Assembly: GCA_009746045.1 (NCBI GenBank)
Contig: RPFO01000085.1
Span: 1-64,000 of the forward strand
DNA from: Mesostigma viride
Lineage: Eukaryota > Streptophyta > Mesostigmatophyceae > Mesostigmatales > Mesostigmataceae
Reading direction: 5' to 3'
Length of the DNA stretch: 64,000 nucleotides
Positions 1 to 10,080 of the stretch are shown here, one piece after another. The notes under the pieces were generated by a model. It was not told the DNA's origin. It worked only from the letters and a program-made list of their open reading frames with translations, and made no database searches. Numbering within the stretch: position 1 is the first letter of the stretch; each line of letters begins with the position of its first letter. The translations under genes were made by a program, and so were the position numbers.

Positions 1-1286
1 GAGAGGGAGAGGGAGAGGGAGAGGGAGAGGAGAGGAGAGGGAGAGGGAGAGGAGAGGAGAGGGAGAGGGAGGAGGGAGAGGAGAGGGAGAGGGAGAGGGA
101 GAGGGAGAGGGGAGGGAGAGGGAGGGAGAGGGAGAGGGGAGGGAGAGGAGGGAGAGGGAGAGGGAGAGGGAGAGGGAGAAGGAGAGGGAGAGGGAGAGGG
201 AGAGGGAGAGGGAGAGGGAGAGGGAGAGGAGAGGGAGAGGGAGAGGGAGAGGAGAGGAGAGGGAGAGGGAGAGGGAGAGGGAGAGGGAGAGGAGAGGGAG
301 AGGGAGAGGGAGAGGAGAGGGAGAGGGAGAGGGAGAGGGAGAGGGAGAGGGAGAGGGAGAGGGAGAGGGAGAGGGAGAGGAGAGGGAGAGGGAGAGGGAG
401 AGGGAGAGGAGGGCGTAAGCGGAGAGGAGAGGGAGAGGGAGAGGGAGACGGAGAGGGAGAGGGAGAGGGGAGGGAGGAGGCGTAAGCGTAAGCGTAAGCC
501 TAAGCGTAAGCGTAAGCGTAAACCTAAGCGTAAGCATAACCGTAAGCGTAAGCGTAACCGTAGGAGAGGGAGGCGTAAGCGTAAGCGTAAGCGTAAGCGT
601 AAGCGTAAGCGTAAGCGTAAGCGTAAGCGTAAGCGTAAGCGTAAGCGTAGCGTAAGCGTAAGCGTAAGCGTAAGCGTAAGCGTAAGCGTAAGCGTAAGCG
701 TAAGCGTAAGCGAAGCGTAAGCGTAAGCGTAAGCGTAAGCGTAAGCGTAAGCGTAACCGTAAGCGTAAGCGTAAGCGTAAGCGTAAGCGTAAGCGTAACC
801 GTAAGAGGGATGGAGGGATGGAGGAGGGAGGGAGGGAGGGATGGAGGAGGGAGGGAGGGAGGGAGGGAGGGAGGGAGGGAGGAGGGAGGGAGGGAGGGAG
901 GGGGAGGAGGGAGGGAGGGAGGGAGGGAGGAGGAGAGGGAGGGAGGGAGGGAGGGAGGGAGGGAGGAGGGAGGGAGGGAGGGAGGGGAGGGGAGGGAGGG
1001 AGGGAGGGAGAGGGAGAGGGAGAGGGAGAGGGAGAGGGAGAGGGAGAGGGAGAGGGAGAGGGAGAGGGAGAGGAGAGGGAGAGGGAGAGGGAGAGGGAGA
1101 GGGAGAGGGAGAGGAGAGGGAGAGGGAGAGGGAGAGGAGGGGAGAGGAGAGGGAGAGGGAGAGGGAGAGGGAGAGGGAGAGGGAGAGGGAGAGGGGAGGG
1201 AGAGGGAGAGGGAGAGGGAGAGGGAGAGGGGAGGAGGAGAGGAGAGGGAGGGCGTAAGCGGAGAGGGAGAGGGAGAGGGAGAGGGA

Positions 1287-1378
<92 letters not shown>

Positions 1379-2380
1379 GGAGGGGAGGGAGGGAGGGAGG
1401 GAGGGAGGAGGGAGGGAGGGAGGAGGAGGAGGATGGAGGGAGGGAAAGGGAAAGGGAGAGGGAGAGGGAGAGGGAGAGGGAGAGGTGGAGGGAGAGGGAG
1501 AGGGAGAGGGAGAGGGAGAGGGAGAGGGAGAGGGAGAGGGAGAGGGAGAGGGAGAGGGAGAGGGAGAGGGCGTAAGCGGAGAGGGAGAGGGAGAGGGAGA
1601 GGGAGAGGGAGAGGGAGACGGAGAGGGAGAGGGAGAGGGAGAGGGAGAGGGAGAGGGGAGAGGAGAGGGAGAGGGAGAGGGAGAGGGAGAGGGAGAGGGA
1701 GAGGGAGAGGGAGAGGGAGAGGGAGAGGGAGAGGGAGAGGGAGAGGGAGAGGGAGAGGGAGAGGAGAGGGAGAGGGAGAGGGAGAGGAGAGGGAGAGGAA
1801 GAGGGAGAGGGAGAGGGAGAGGGAGAGGGAGAGGGAGAGGGAGAGGGAGAGGGAGAGGGAGAGGAGAGGGAGAGGGAGAGGGAGAGGAGGGAGAGGGAGA
1901 GGGAGAGGAGAGGGAGAGGGAGAGGAGAGGGAGAGGGAGAGGGAGAGGAGAGGGAGAGGAGAGGAGAGGGAGAGGGAGAGGGAGAGGGAGAGGGAGAGGG
2001 AGAGGGAGGGAGAGGGAGAGGGAGAGGAGAGGGAGAGGGAGAGGGAGAGGGAGAGGGAGAGGAGAGGGAGAGGGAGAGGGAGAGGAGAGGGAGAGGGAGA
2101 GGGAGAGGGAGAGGGAGAGGGAGAGGGAGAGGGAGAGGGAGAGGGAGAGGGAGAGGGAGAGGGAGAGGGAGAGGGAGAGGGAGAGGGAGAGGGAGAGGAG
2201 AGAGGGAGAGGGAGAGGAGAGGGAGAGGGAGAGGAGAGGGAGAGGGAGAGGGAGAGGGAGAGGAGAGGGAGAGGGAGAGGGAGAGGGAGAGGGAGAGGGA
2301 GAGGGAGAGGGAGAGGGAGAGGGAGAGGGAGAGGAGAGGGAGAGGGAGAGGGAGAGGGAGAGGGAGAGGGAGGGAGGGTT
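1..2380. repeat. Purine hexamer satellite, (GGGAGA)n-like
   Basis: Continuous polypurine array dominated by GAGAGG/GGGAGA units with frequent 1-3 base phase slips. It includes a pure (GA)n run at about 1290-1375, GGGA-rich stretches at about 806-1010 and 1376-1445, and an embedded (GCGTAA)n block. Strand asymmetry is complete: G/A on the plus strand and C/T on the minus strand. The array starts before the window. No gene is present; the long Ser-Leu-Pro or Glu-Gly-Arg reading frames here are repeat translations. Confidence 0.97.
481..805. repeat. (GCGTAA)n hexamer block inside the purine satellite
   Basis: About 50 copies of GCGTAA with a few variants such as GCCTAA, ACCGTA and GCATAA. Isolated single units of the same hexamer, in the context GGCGTAAGCGGAGAG, recur at about 411-425, 1251-1265 and 1569-1583 in the surrounding purine satellite. 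This suggests the two hexamers were shuffled together by unequal exchange or conversion. Confidence 0.93.
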
Positions 2381-2414
2381 TAGCCACATCGTGTTTTGTT
2401 CTTGGATTGATGAC

Positions 2415-3215
2415 GCACCGCACGCAACGCTCGTGACCTGCACCCGCAGGCGAAAAAGAACGAACCACAATGATAGCATGTTGTGAGTGACAATTGACGA
2501 CATCACGCTACAAGGAGCATGACGCAAAAGGGATTAAAAATCGGCATGAAAAACCTGGTGAAAAATAAGAGGGAGAGGGGGGGAGAGGGAGAGGGAGAGA
2601 GAGTCGTCGTTCAGGAAGCCGGCATGACGCAAAATGGGATGAATACTCAACATGACAGGTGAAAAAACATGAGAAAAACAACGTACATAAAATCCCGCAA
2701 CTCACTCTTGTTGTTGCTGATGCTGCTGTCGTTGTTCTTGTTGTCAGGCCCGTTGTTCTTGATTTCCAAAGAAGAAAGCCGTGAAGCTGCTCGTACGCAA
2801 CGCTCGTGACCTGCACCCGCAGGCGAAAAAGAACGAACCACAATGATAGTATTGTTGTGAGTGACAATTGACGACATCACGCTACAAAGAGCATGACGCA
2901 AAAGGGATTTAAAATCGGCATGAAAAACCTGGTGAAAAATAAGAGGGAGAGGGGGGGGAGAGGGAGAGGGAGAGAGAGTCGTCGTTCAGGAAGCCGTCAT
3001 GACGCAAAATGGGATGAATACTCAACATGCCAGGTGAAAAAAAATTAGGAAAACCACGTACGTAAAATCCCGCAACTCACTCTTGTTGTTGCTGATGCTG
3101 CTGTCGTTGTTGTTGTTGTCAGGCCCGTTGTTCTTGATTTCCAAAGAAGAAAGCCGTGAAGCTGCTCGTACGCATTATGGGGGCTGCACCCGCAGGCGAA
3201 AAAGAACGTGGACCA
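2415..3215. repeat. 374-bp tandem repeat, about 2.1 copies
   Basis: The segment beginning with the ACGCAACGCTCGTGACC motif at about 2421 recurs at about 2796, and a third partial copy starts at about 3166. Period is about 374 bp with near-identity. Each unit contains a short GGGAGA array (about 2568-2602 and 2941-2978), the same hexamer that makes up the neighbouring satellite. Short reading frames here repeat with the unit and show no recognisable domain. Confidence 0.9.
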
Positions 3216-3312
3216 CAGTCGGTCACTGGACGTGCGGTGGCGGGCGTGGTGGGCGCATCCGGCGGTGCGCGCCTGCAAAACACCGCATCAATTACCTGGG
3301 CGGGCAGGGTGC

Positions 3313-4060
3313 GCACCTTCCAAAGTCCCTGGTGTGTGTCAGTGCAGCGTCGACATGGCATGCGTGGAGGATATTTGCGTACGTACGACGAATCATGTGA
3401 AACGACTGGTCCAACCTGAAAAATTTTAAATTTTTTCCGTGTCCAGTAACGGTCCTAGGTTGCACCCGCGGGCCGTTCCGACAGCTGTACAGAAAAGATC
3501 ACAAAGATACGCCGCGCAACGACGCCTGTGCCCGGCAAATCATTTGTGAGCCCGGAACTGAACAGTCACTGCAAATGTCGAGTATTTATTGCTCCAACCC
3601 CACAAAAAAGCGTTCCGGACCTGTTCGAAGCGAAGAGCACTGACAGGGATCGGACCCGAGCCAGATTTGTGTGCGGACCATGATGGCTGGCCTCCCTCAC
3701 TCCGCAACCTCACTCTGGACGCAGGTTCGAATCCTGTCAGTGCTATTCGCTTCGAACAGTTCCGGAACGCTTTTTTGGGGGTGGAGCAATAGATTTTCGA
3801 CGTTTGTAGTGACTGTTCAGTTCCCGACTCACATTTGCCGGGCACTGGCGTCATTCCGCGGCGTATCTTTCTGATCTATTCTGTACAGCTGCCGGAACGG
3901 CCCGCGGGTGCAACCTAGGACCGTTACTGGACACGGCAAAAATTCAAAATTTTTCAGGTTGGACCAGTCGTTTCAGATGATTCGTCGTACGTACGCAAAT
4001 ATCCTCCACGCATGCCATGTCGACGCTGCACTGACACACACCAGGGACTTTGGAAGGTGC
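3313..4060. mobile_element. Fold-back (long inverted repeat) element
   Basis: The left arm 3313-3657 is the near-perfect reverse complement of 3724-4060, with a short spacer that is itself partly self-complementary. Arm landmarks include the CAAAGTCCCTGG tip, a TACGTACG block, and GCACCCGCGGGCCGTTCCG. The inner end of the right arm carries GGTTCGAATCCTGTCAGTGCT-like sequence, resembling a tRNA T-arm and acceptor strand, and its inverted counterpart lies at about 3637-3657. There is no coding capacity; overlapping ORFs are mirror images of each other. It is likely a non-autonomous fold-back element. No target duplication was recognised. Confidence 0.85.
3724..3745 (+). other. tRNA 3'-half-like sequence at the fold-back centre
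   Basis: A T-arm-like hairpin (CAGG-TTCGAAT-CCTG) is followed by a seven-base strand complementary to AGCACTG at about 3637. The distance between the two acceptor-like strands and the lack of D and anticodon arms argue against a functional tRNA gene. It may be a relic of tRNA origin or just an internal pol III B-box. Confidence 0.35.
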
Positions 4061-4967
4061 CGTAAGAATTGTCTTGCGAAATGAAAGCTTAGCCGTATGC
4101 ACTGTTCTGAAAAATCTGATTTGTAAAAATGGAGAAAAAAAAAAAAAAGGGAAAAAAACAAAAAAAAAAGAACCCTGAAAACTGACATGCCGCAAAAAGG
4201 ATTCGACACGGCGACTGCCGGTCTCATCCAGGTATTGGAGTAGGGTGTAGATCCCCACCGGGGGTGTAGATCCCCCTGCTATTCGCTCGAACAGTTCTGG
4301 ATGTACCATCCTACATGCTATTGTACAATATATAGTGGTAACGGAGAGAAAAAAAAATGAAGAGACGACAAAAATGCCTTTGCACCAATAGGAGTCGACA
4401 CTGCGTGTTCAGACTGAGTCCAAGTACTCGGGCACCCACACCTGCCGGGGGAGTACATTGTAATGCTATTCACTAGAACAGTTCCGGATGTAGCGTTAGT
4501 GATGATGTTGTACAATATATTCCAATCACGTTTGTCAGAGTGTGCGTTTTTCCGACATGTAGGGCAGGTTGTACAACATTCTGTGCGCCAACCATGTGTA
4601 CTACATGTATCGATTAGTATCACTACATGTATATTCCGTCATGATCGCAGGATTAGTAACTACTGGGCTACATGTTAGTGTACCCTTACTAGGCTACTAT
4701 GTAGAACCTTCAGAACCTGATTCTACCTTCCAAAATTCTAATTATGCGCCATGGATCAGTTCTGAAATGTAGAACGAGCCTACGTGGAGGGCATGACATC
4801 AGTCCAGCTGGCACCGCCGCGCACCATGACCGAGGGAACACGCCGTCACGTGCATGTAATGCAATGTTTGGAGACGACGGGCATGCATGCATGGTTAATT
4901 TTTGGCGGCGAATATTTTCCGCGCCAAAAAAATTCCGCGGTACCCTCCGTACCGTGAAAAGTGGGTG
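4061..4967. other. Gene-free stretch with short duplications
   Basis: I see no supportable gene. A phrase like TGCTATTCGCTCGAACAGTTC, followed by TTGTACAATATAT, occurs at about 4276-4332 and again, diverged, at about 4462-4521. The first part matches the inner arm of the fold-back element just upstream. A poly-A/pyrimidine-poor patch lies at about 4131-4172. Confidence 0.6.
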
Positions 4968-5114
4968 CACGGTGCGCGCACCCCTTGCGGAAGTGGCCAT
5001 GGCGACTGCTTTTAGACGAAACGTGACAAATCTGGCTCGCGGAAAGCAGAAAAAATGCTCGATTCTTGGAGAAAATTAGTTACTGATTCTAATTTATGGT
5101 GGGATAGTTGCGAT

Positions 5115-5513
5115 CTATAATGTCGCGGGCTCTTTTTCTTTACCATCGGCAGGGGGTCCGGCCTGAATTTCTGTCGGGATGAATAAAGTATAATTGATGC
5201 CTGCAGGTGTGATTGTCGATTGTTGCCAGTTTTTGATGGTCCTAATGGAAGCTAGTTTAATGATGTTTCTAAAGCCGTAAAAATTCCCGCTGCTATCTTT
5301 ACCTTTCCCGTCATTTTGCGGTAAGATAACATTAGGCCTGCGCCATGCGCGCCCGACCTCTCCATGAAAGGGTGGCCTTTCTTGTGCGCCTGGGCACGAA
5401 TAAATGCCCGTTATGGTACGTTCTTGTATTAAACGTCCTAAGATAGCGCTTTCCTGCTTTCTTACCTCGTTGAGCGTAAGCTTTTTGCCTTCTTTCCGGC
5501 CAGATGCAGCCAT
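5115..5513 (-). CDS. Hypothetical 132-aa protein in the left arm
   Basis: I do not recognise a family. The frame runs outward from the arm, about 435 bases downstream of a TATA-like box. It includes a basic N-terminus, a segment containing NVILPQNDGKGK, and an SSGNFYGFRNIIKL stretch. The corresponding right-arm region (18319-18772, plus strand) keeps NVILPQNDGKGK and SSGNFYGFRNIIKL but is broken by frameshifts. A diverged relative on the minus strand at 45441-45911 keeps the same layout (an NVPRPALFPTQARKK stretch and a MTGNGRRS stretch in equivalent places). Conservation across three copies hints at coding, but homologous DNA alone could explain it. It is possibly an exon of a spliced element gene. 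Confidence 0.35.
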   Translation of the reverse strand: MAASGRKEGKKLTLNEVRKQESAILGRLIQERTITGIYSCPGAQERPPFHGEVGRAWRRPNVILPQNDGKGKDSSGNFYGFRNIIKLASIRTIKNWQQSTITPAGINYTLFIPTEIQAGPPADGKEKEPATL

Positions 5514-5944
5514 GAAGTTGCGGGTCCTGGCGCTGCATCGCTGGATTCCTGGATGTTTTTAAGCAAGTTCGTCTGTGACGTGGCTGGCTTGCTGCAGCGC
5601 GTGGCCCACAACCTGTCGGGAAGGTGTAATGCTTTTATTTCCATGCTTCTCTGAAATTTCTTTTGCTTTATAGACAGTTGTGTTCGAGGAAATTCACGCG
5701 GTCTTCCTAAGCAGCGGCATCATTTTCCCCAGACACTGACGAGCTGGCACCTGTCTCCTAAAGAGAGCGGCTCGTGCTTGTTAGAAAGGAGGCAGTGTGC
5801 ATTTTGCGGGACACAATGCTTTGGTGGCACATGCGTCAGGTAGGCTGTTCCAATGGTCTCTTCACCTTTCCCACTGAGTAAATGTTAGCATTTGTCATGC
5901 TAACCAGAGCAGCTAGCCACAGGTTGGCTGGATAAAAAGTCAGC

Positions 5945-5972
5945 TTATTTTCTCTTTATATACTGCGTGTGT
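5945..5972 (-). promoter_or_regulatory. TATA-like box in the left arm
   Basis: Read on the minus strand, the sequence is CAGTATATAAAGAGAAAATAAG. The identical element is present in the right arm on the plus strand. Both point outward toward the small reading frames of the arms. The promoter assignment is inference from sequence and position only. Confidence 0.4.
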
Positions 5973-6175
5973 GGTCCTCCACGTGTCCGGCTTGTTGGGC
6001 ATTTTGGAAGAGGGTTTATAATGTGTTGTTGGGTGGAACAACTTGGTTGTTGGCACAAAATCACACATTATTAGCCTGAGATAGGCATGACATATGCTGC
6101 TCAGGCGTGTCGTCCTACCAGCCTTGTTGTTAAGGGTAGACTCACAAGGCTGGCTGTGCCGATGGAGGGGTGGGG

Positions 6176-6952
6176 CGTGCTAGCCCCCCCCACACCCACG
6201 CATGCATGCTAGCCCACCCCCACACCCACGCATGCATGCTAGCCCCGGCCCCGGCCCCCCCACACCCACGCATGCATGCTAGCCCCCCCCACACCCACGC
6301 ATGCATGCTAGCCCACACTCACACCCACGCATGCATGCTAGCCCACCCCCACACCCACGCATGCATGCTAGCCCCCCCACACACCCACGCATGCATGCCA
6401 GCCCCCCCACACACCCACGCATGCATGACCGCCCCCCCCCACACCCACGCATGCATGCTAGCCCACCCCCACACCCACGCATGCATGCTAGCCCCCCCAC
6501 ACACCCACGCATGCATGCCAGCCCCCCACACACCCACGCATGCATGACAGCCCCCACACACACCCACGCATGCATGCTAGCCCCCCACACACACCCACGC
6601 ATGCATGCCAGCCCCCATACACACCCACGCATGCATGCCAGCCCCCCCCACACTTACGCATGCATGCTAGCCCCCCCCACACACCCACGCATGCATGCCA
6701 GCCCCCCCCACACCCACGCATGCATGCCAGCCCCCCCCACACTTACGCATGCATGCTAGCCCCCCACACACACCCACGCATGCATGCCAGCCCCCCCAAC
6801 ACCCACGCATGCAGGCTAGCCCAACCCCACACCCACGCATGCATGCCAGCCCACCCCCACACCCACGCGTGCATGCCAGCCCACCCCCACACCCACGCAT
6901 GCATGCCAGCCCACCCCCACACCCACGCGTGCATGCCAGCCCACCCCTAGCT
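6176..6952. repeat. 30-bp GCATGC minisatellite, left arm
   Basis: About 25 copies of a 29-34 bp unit, GCATGCATGCTAGCC followed by a C-rich/CACACCCAC segment. Units vary mainly in the C-tract length and in AGC versus CAGC. All six frames stay open because the unit lacks stops, which explains the long His-Ala-Cys-Met-Pro frames here; they are not genes. Confidence 0.95.
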
Positions 6953-7214
6953 TGAGCGTGCTTGTAAAGTTTTTGCATGGTTTATTAAAATGAGTGGAAT
7001 ATGTATTTATTGCATTAAATGTTAATTTTATCATGAATGAAAATGGTCAACATTGCCGAAGTGCCCCTAAATTGCTCAATATTGTGTGCTCAAGAATTCA
7101 ATGAGGATTGTCATCATGGAAACCCGCACAAATTCACGATTCCGGGCATGCATGTGAAAGTATCAAGAACAATTTTCAATTAAGAATGGTATCTCATTGT
7201 TCCATGAATCAATA

Positions 7215-8010
7215 TGACTCCATGTACGTAGACAAGCCATGATGACCCCATGGGAGCCTAAATCCTCATCATTAAATACATAAATGCCACCCATGTACGT
7301 AGACGGGCCATGATGACACCAATGGAGCCTGAATCCTCATCATTAATTACATAAATGCCAACCATGTACATACACGGGCAATGATGACACCATGGGAGCC
7401 TGAATCCTCATCATTAAATACATAAATGCCAACCATGTACGTAGGCCAGCCATGATGACACTATGGGAGCCTGAATCCTCATCATTAATTTCATACATGC
7501 CAACAACACGTAGACGGGCCATAATGACACCACGGGAGCCTGAATCCTCATCATTTATTTTATGAGACATCCATGTACGTAGGCCAGCCATGATGACACC
7601 ATGGGAGCCTGAATCCTCATCATTTTTTTTCTGAGACATCCATGTACGTAGGCCAGCCATGATGACACCATGGGAGCCTGAATCCTCATCATTAAATACA
7701 TACATGCCATCCATGTACGTAGACAGGCCATGATGACACCATGGGAGCCTGAATCCTCATCATTAATTACATAAATGCCAACCATGTACGTAGACGGGCC
7801 ATGATGACACCATGGGAGCCTGAATCCTCATCATTTTTTTTATGAGACATCCATGTACGTAGGCCAGCCATGATGACACCATGGGAGCCTGAATCCTCGT
7901 CATTTTTTTTTCTTTGACATCCATGTACGTAGACGGGCCATGGGAGCCTGAATCCTCATCATTAATACATACATGCCAACAATGTAGGTAGACAAGCCAT
8001 GATGACACCA
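7215..8010 (-). repeat. 71-bp satellite, left outer block
   Basis: About 11 copies of a 70-72 bp unit in reverse orientation; the core on the minus strand is GATGAGGATTCAGGCTCCC followed by ATGGTGTCATCATGG and a TACGTACATGG box. Units differ mostly in a short linker before the next core. The block is separated from the next one (10081-10840) by an inserted LINE-like element with a 13-bp target duplication inside a satellite unit. Confidence 0.95.
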
Positions 8011-8060
8011 TTAATTAATTAATTAATTATCAACATCGCTCCGTTGGGAGTCAATGTAGC
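8011..8060 (-). other. 3' tail and hairpin of half-LINE 1
   Basis: In sense orientation: GACTCCCAACGGAGCGATG, then about 20 bases of (AATT)n. The CTCC/GGAG stem with a CAAC loop recurs at the 3' ends of the other half-LINEs and of several LINE fragments in this window, so it is a candidate recognition structure for target-primed reverse transcription. Confidence 0.6.
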
Positions 8061-8472
8061 GCATATCCCTGAGAAGGGGCATATGGCTTAATTAATACAT
8101 CCTAGGCTACTTCATGCAAGGGTGGGAATGTAAGCTACCCTTGCTCTAGGTGCACCAGGGCACCTGCACCCTCATGGTCTATCACGCTATGCCCGGGTAA
8201 GGGGGGAGCATGCCTGTGAGGGAGGAAGATCAGCATGGCTATACAAGAGCTAGGACATGGCTGCTCGACAGAGAGCATCTCTCTGCATGGCATAGCATGG
8301 CTAAATTCTTAATGCAACATCCATGGGGGGTCCCATTATAGGCATGGCTTGGCTAAACATAGCCAGGGCGTAGCATGGCTGTACTAGGCTATGGCTGGTG
8401 GTGGACCGTGCGTTGGCGGCACGTGACTAGGTGTGTTGGCACAGCTAGGCAAATAGTCTAGGCATGGCTGCC

Positions 8473-9882
8473 TTAGCGGCAGTGACGCCAAGGGTTACAA
8501 TCTAGGGCTATTGCTATTCTAGCCCGCTGGGGCGTCCACATCTTGTGGTTGATCATCAGGTCCCCGCCCCTCCAGTACACCTTGGGCTTCTGGGGGTCCT
8601 GCTTATGGCGGAGGTATTCCGGCCACAGGTCGCGTCGCTGCTGTTGCTGAGCGGGGGTGAGGTCGTCATCCAGCGTCCAGGTGAGGTCGTGCAACCGCTT
8701 GCGACGAGAGAGGAACCGCTGCTTATCCTCAGGGGAGGGGAAGGTGAGGAGGACTGGTGGGGGAGCCGCCTTGTCCCGTGAGTGGGGAAGGCGGTGGCAC
8801 CCGCTCAGTGCTACCTCACCTACCAGGCCCATGAGGGTAAGAAGCTGGTTCTTGAGCTCGTCAGCAAGAGAGGTTGACGTCTCACCTGGCTTCTGGGGGA
8901 AGCGACGTAGCACCACTCGGCACTCGCGGCGAGCGCGGTCGGTGACCTCCCGTTGCTGGGCCTGGCGGTGGTTCTCCAGCTCCTGGAGCTTTGTGGCGAT
9001 GGCGTCGGTGGTGGAGGCGGTCGCTGACCGCAGCAGGTCCGCGTAGGAGAGCGGCGGGAGGTCGCCAGCATCCTGCCGGGGTGGCTGGGATGCAATGGTG
9101 GCCGTCTGCTCCGCTATCTTGGGGACCTGTGTGGCCAGGGCCTCGGTGTGGGCGGTGATGGCCTCAAGCTTCTTCAGGAGCACGCCACACTTTCCCTCCA
9201 CCTGGTTAAGGCGAGAGACAAGTGTAGCATGCTTTTCCGAAGCCTGCTCCGCGGTGTGTAGAGCCGTGAACTGGGGTTGGAGCTTGTGGACGACCTTGGT
9301 TTCCACGTTGGAGACCCGGGCCTCGACCTTGTTGAGCGTGGTGTTCAGCGATGTCAGCTGCTCGGCCAGCGGCCAGGTCACGTGCTCCTCCAGCACTGCG
9401 CGGAGGTCATCCTTGCAGAGGGAGGAAGCCGATGGGGCTGCCGGCTGTGCGGGGGCTGGGGTGCGGAGCGTGAGGGTGAGGTCGGAGAGGTGGCTCTGGA
9501 ATTGGCTGGTCAAGATAATCAGGCGTTGTTGTACTTCGTCCAAAGCATAGAGCCAGGACATGTCTCCATTGTAGTCGATAGCCGCCCCCCCCTTGGGCAC
9601 GAAGAGCTTCCGCTCCTGTTCGAGGAACTGGAGAACCTCAATGCATTCCTGCGGCGACAATTCTTGCCACACGGTCCAGCCGAAGCGTCGGTCGCCGGGG
9701 AGGAACTTGCTCCAGTTGCGAGCGTGGCAGGGTTTCTTGGGCTCAGGCGAGGCGCTGGGCGATGGGGCTGCTGGCGGTGGGTTGGCGAGCCCAGGCGGCT
9801 GGGCAAGAACGATGGCGAGCGGGTTGGGCTGGGAGCCGGTAAGCTCCTTTTCCAAACCCCGTTTTGCTTTAGAGGTCGTCAT
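8473..9882 (-). CDS. L1-type ORF1 RNA-binding protein (469 aa)
   Basis: Intact single ORF. Residues 1-50 are low-complexity Pro/Ala/Ser. About 100-300 are rich in Leu, Gln and Glu heptads, as in the coiled coil of L1 ORF1p. About 320-405 form an RRM-like region starting ECRVVLRRFPQKPGE, with a GCHRLPHSRDK strand, and about 405-460 correspond to the C-terminal domain (WTLDDDLTPAQQQQRR, VYWRGGDLMINHK). In the L1 family such proteins trimerise and coat element RNA in the cytoplasm. The ORF is the only gene of its element, and its length is normal for the family. The call rests on motif layout, not a search. Confidence 0.75.
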   Translation of the reverse strand: MTTSKAKRGLEKELTGSQPNPLAIVLAQPPGLANPPPAAPSPSASPEPKKPCHARNWSKFLPGDRRFGWTVWQELSPQECIEVLQFLEQERKLFVPKGGAAIDYNGDMSWLYALDEVQQRLIILTSQFQSHLSDLTLTLRTPAPAQPAAPSASSLCKDDLRAVLEEHVTWPLAEQLTSLNTTLNKVEARVSNVETKVVHKLQPQFTALHTAEQASEKHATLVSRLNQVEGKCGVLLKKLEAITAHTEALATQVPKIAEQTATIASQPPRQDAGDLPPLSYADLLRSATASTTDAIATKLQELENHRQAQQREVTDRARRECRVVLRRFPQKPGETSTSLADELKNQLLTLMGLVGEVALSGCHRLPHSRDKAAPPPVLLTFPSPEDKQRFLSRRKRLHDLTWTLDDDLTPAQQQQRRDLWPEYLRHKQDPQKPKVYWRGGDLMINHKMWTPQRARIAIALDCNPWRHCR

Positions 9883-10080
9883 AGCTGCCTGTCACGTGAT
9901 AACTTCCGCAATACTGCGTTTCAGCCGTAACCGATTATACTGGCGGGTGCGTCTCAAAAAAGCGCATCGAATGCGAGTGGTCTGACCGAATTTGGGGCTC
10001 AGATGCAAAAGATCTGAACTCCGCCGTCAGCCATACCGCCGTCAGCCATTTTCGTTTCGGGCTGATGGTTTCGTTTCGGG

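Larger units (their letters stand above)
4968..7230 (-). repeat. Left arm of the giant inverted repeat
   Basis: Reverse complement of 16886-18892. It holds a possible outward-directed TATA promoter (about 5949-5970), a 132-aa outward reading frame (5115-5513), the 30-bp minisatellite (6176-6952) and a unique linker. The arms share the same minisatellite boundaries, showing duplication of the whole arm. The left minisatellite has more copies than the right. Confidence 0.9.
8011..10080 (-). mobile_element. ORF1-only LINE-like element 1 (half-LINE)
   Basis: A complete 2070-bp insertion in the satellite, flanked by the 13-bp duplication CATGATGACACCA (7998-8010 and 10081-10093). On the minus strand it has a 198-bp 5' UTR with two ATGGCTGACGGCGG repeats, one long ORF (9882 to 8473), a 3' UTR of about 440 bp, a CTCC-CAAC-GGAG hairpin and an (AATT)n tail at 8011-8030. 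No reverse transcriptase is present, so it must depend on another element for movement. The architecture resembles mammalian HAL1. Confidence 0.88.

Noticed and set aside
481-805. Telomere array
   Set aside because: GCGTAA is not a known telomere unit that I can name, the block is internal, and it is embedded in another satellite.
524-2527. Very long Ser/Leu/Pro and Glu/Gly/Arg reading frames up to 667 codons
   Set aside because: They are six-frame translations of the GGGAGA satellite; hexamer repeats without stops stay open in all frames.
3637-3745. Functional tRNA gene
   Set aside because: Only T-arm and acceptor-like strands are present, arranged as an inverted repeat; no D or anticodon arm.
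6170-6978. Reading frames rich in His-Ala-Cys-Met-Pro
   Set aside because: Translations of the 30-bp GCATGC minisatellite, open in several frames on both strands.
9277-9930. 217-codon plus-strand frame opposite the ORF1 of half-LINE 1
   Set aside because: Antisense shadow of a GC-rich real ORF; no domain features of its own.
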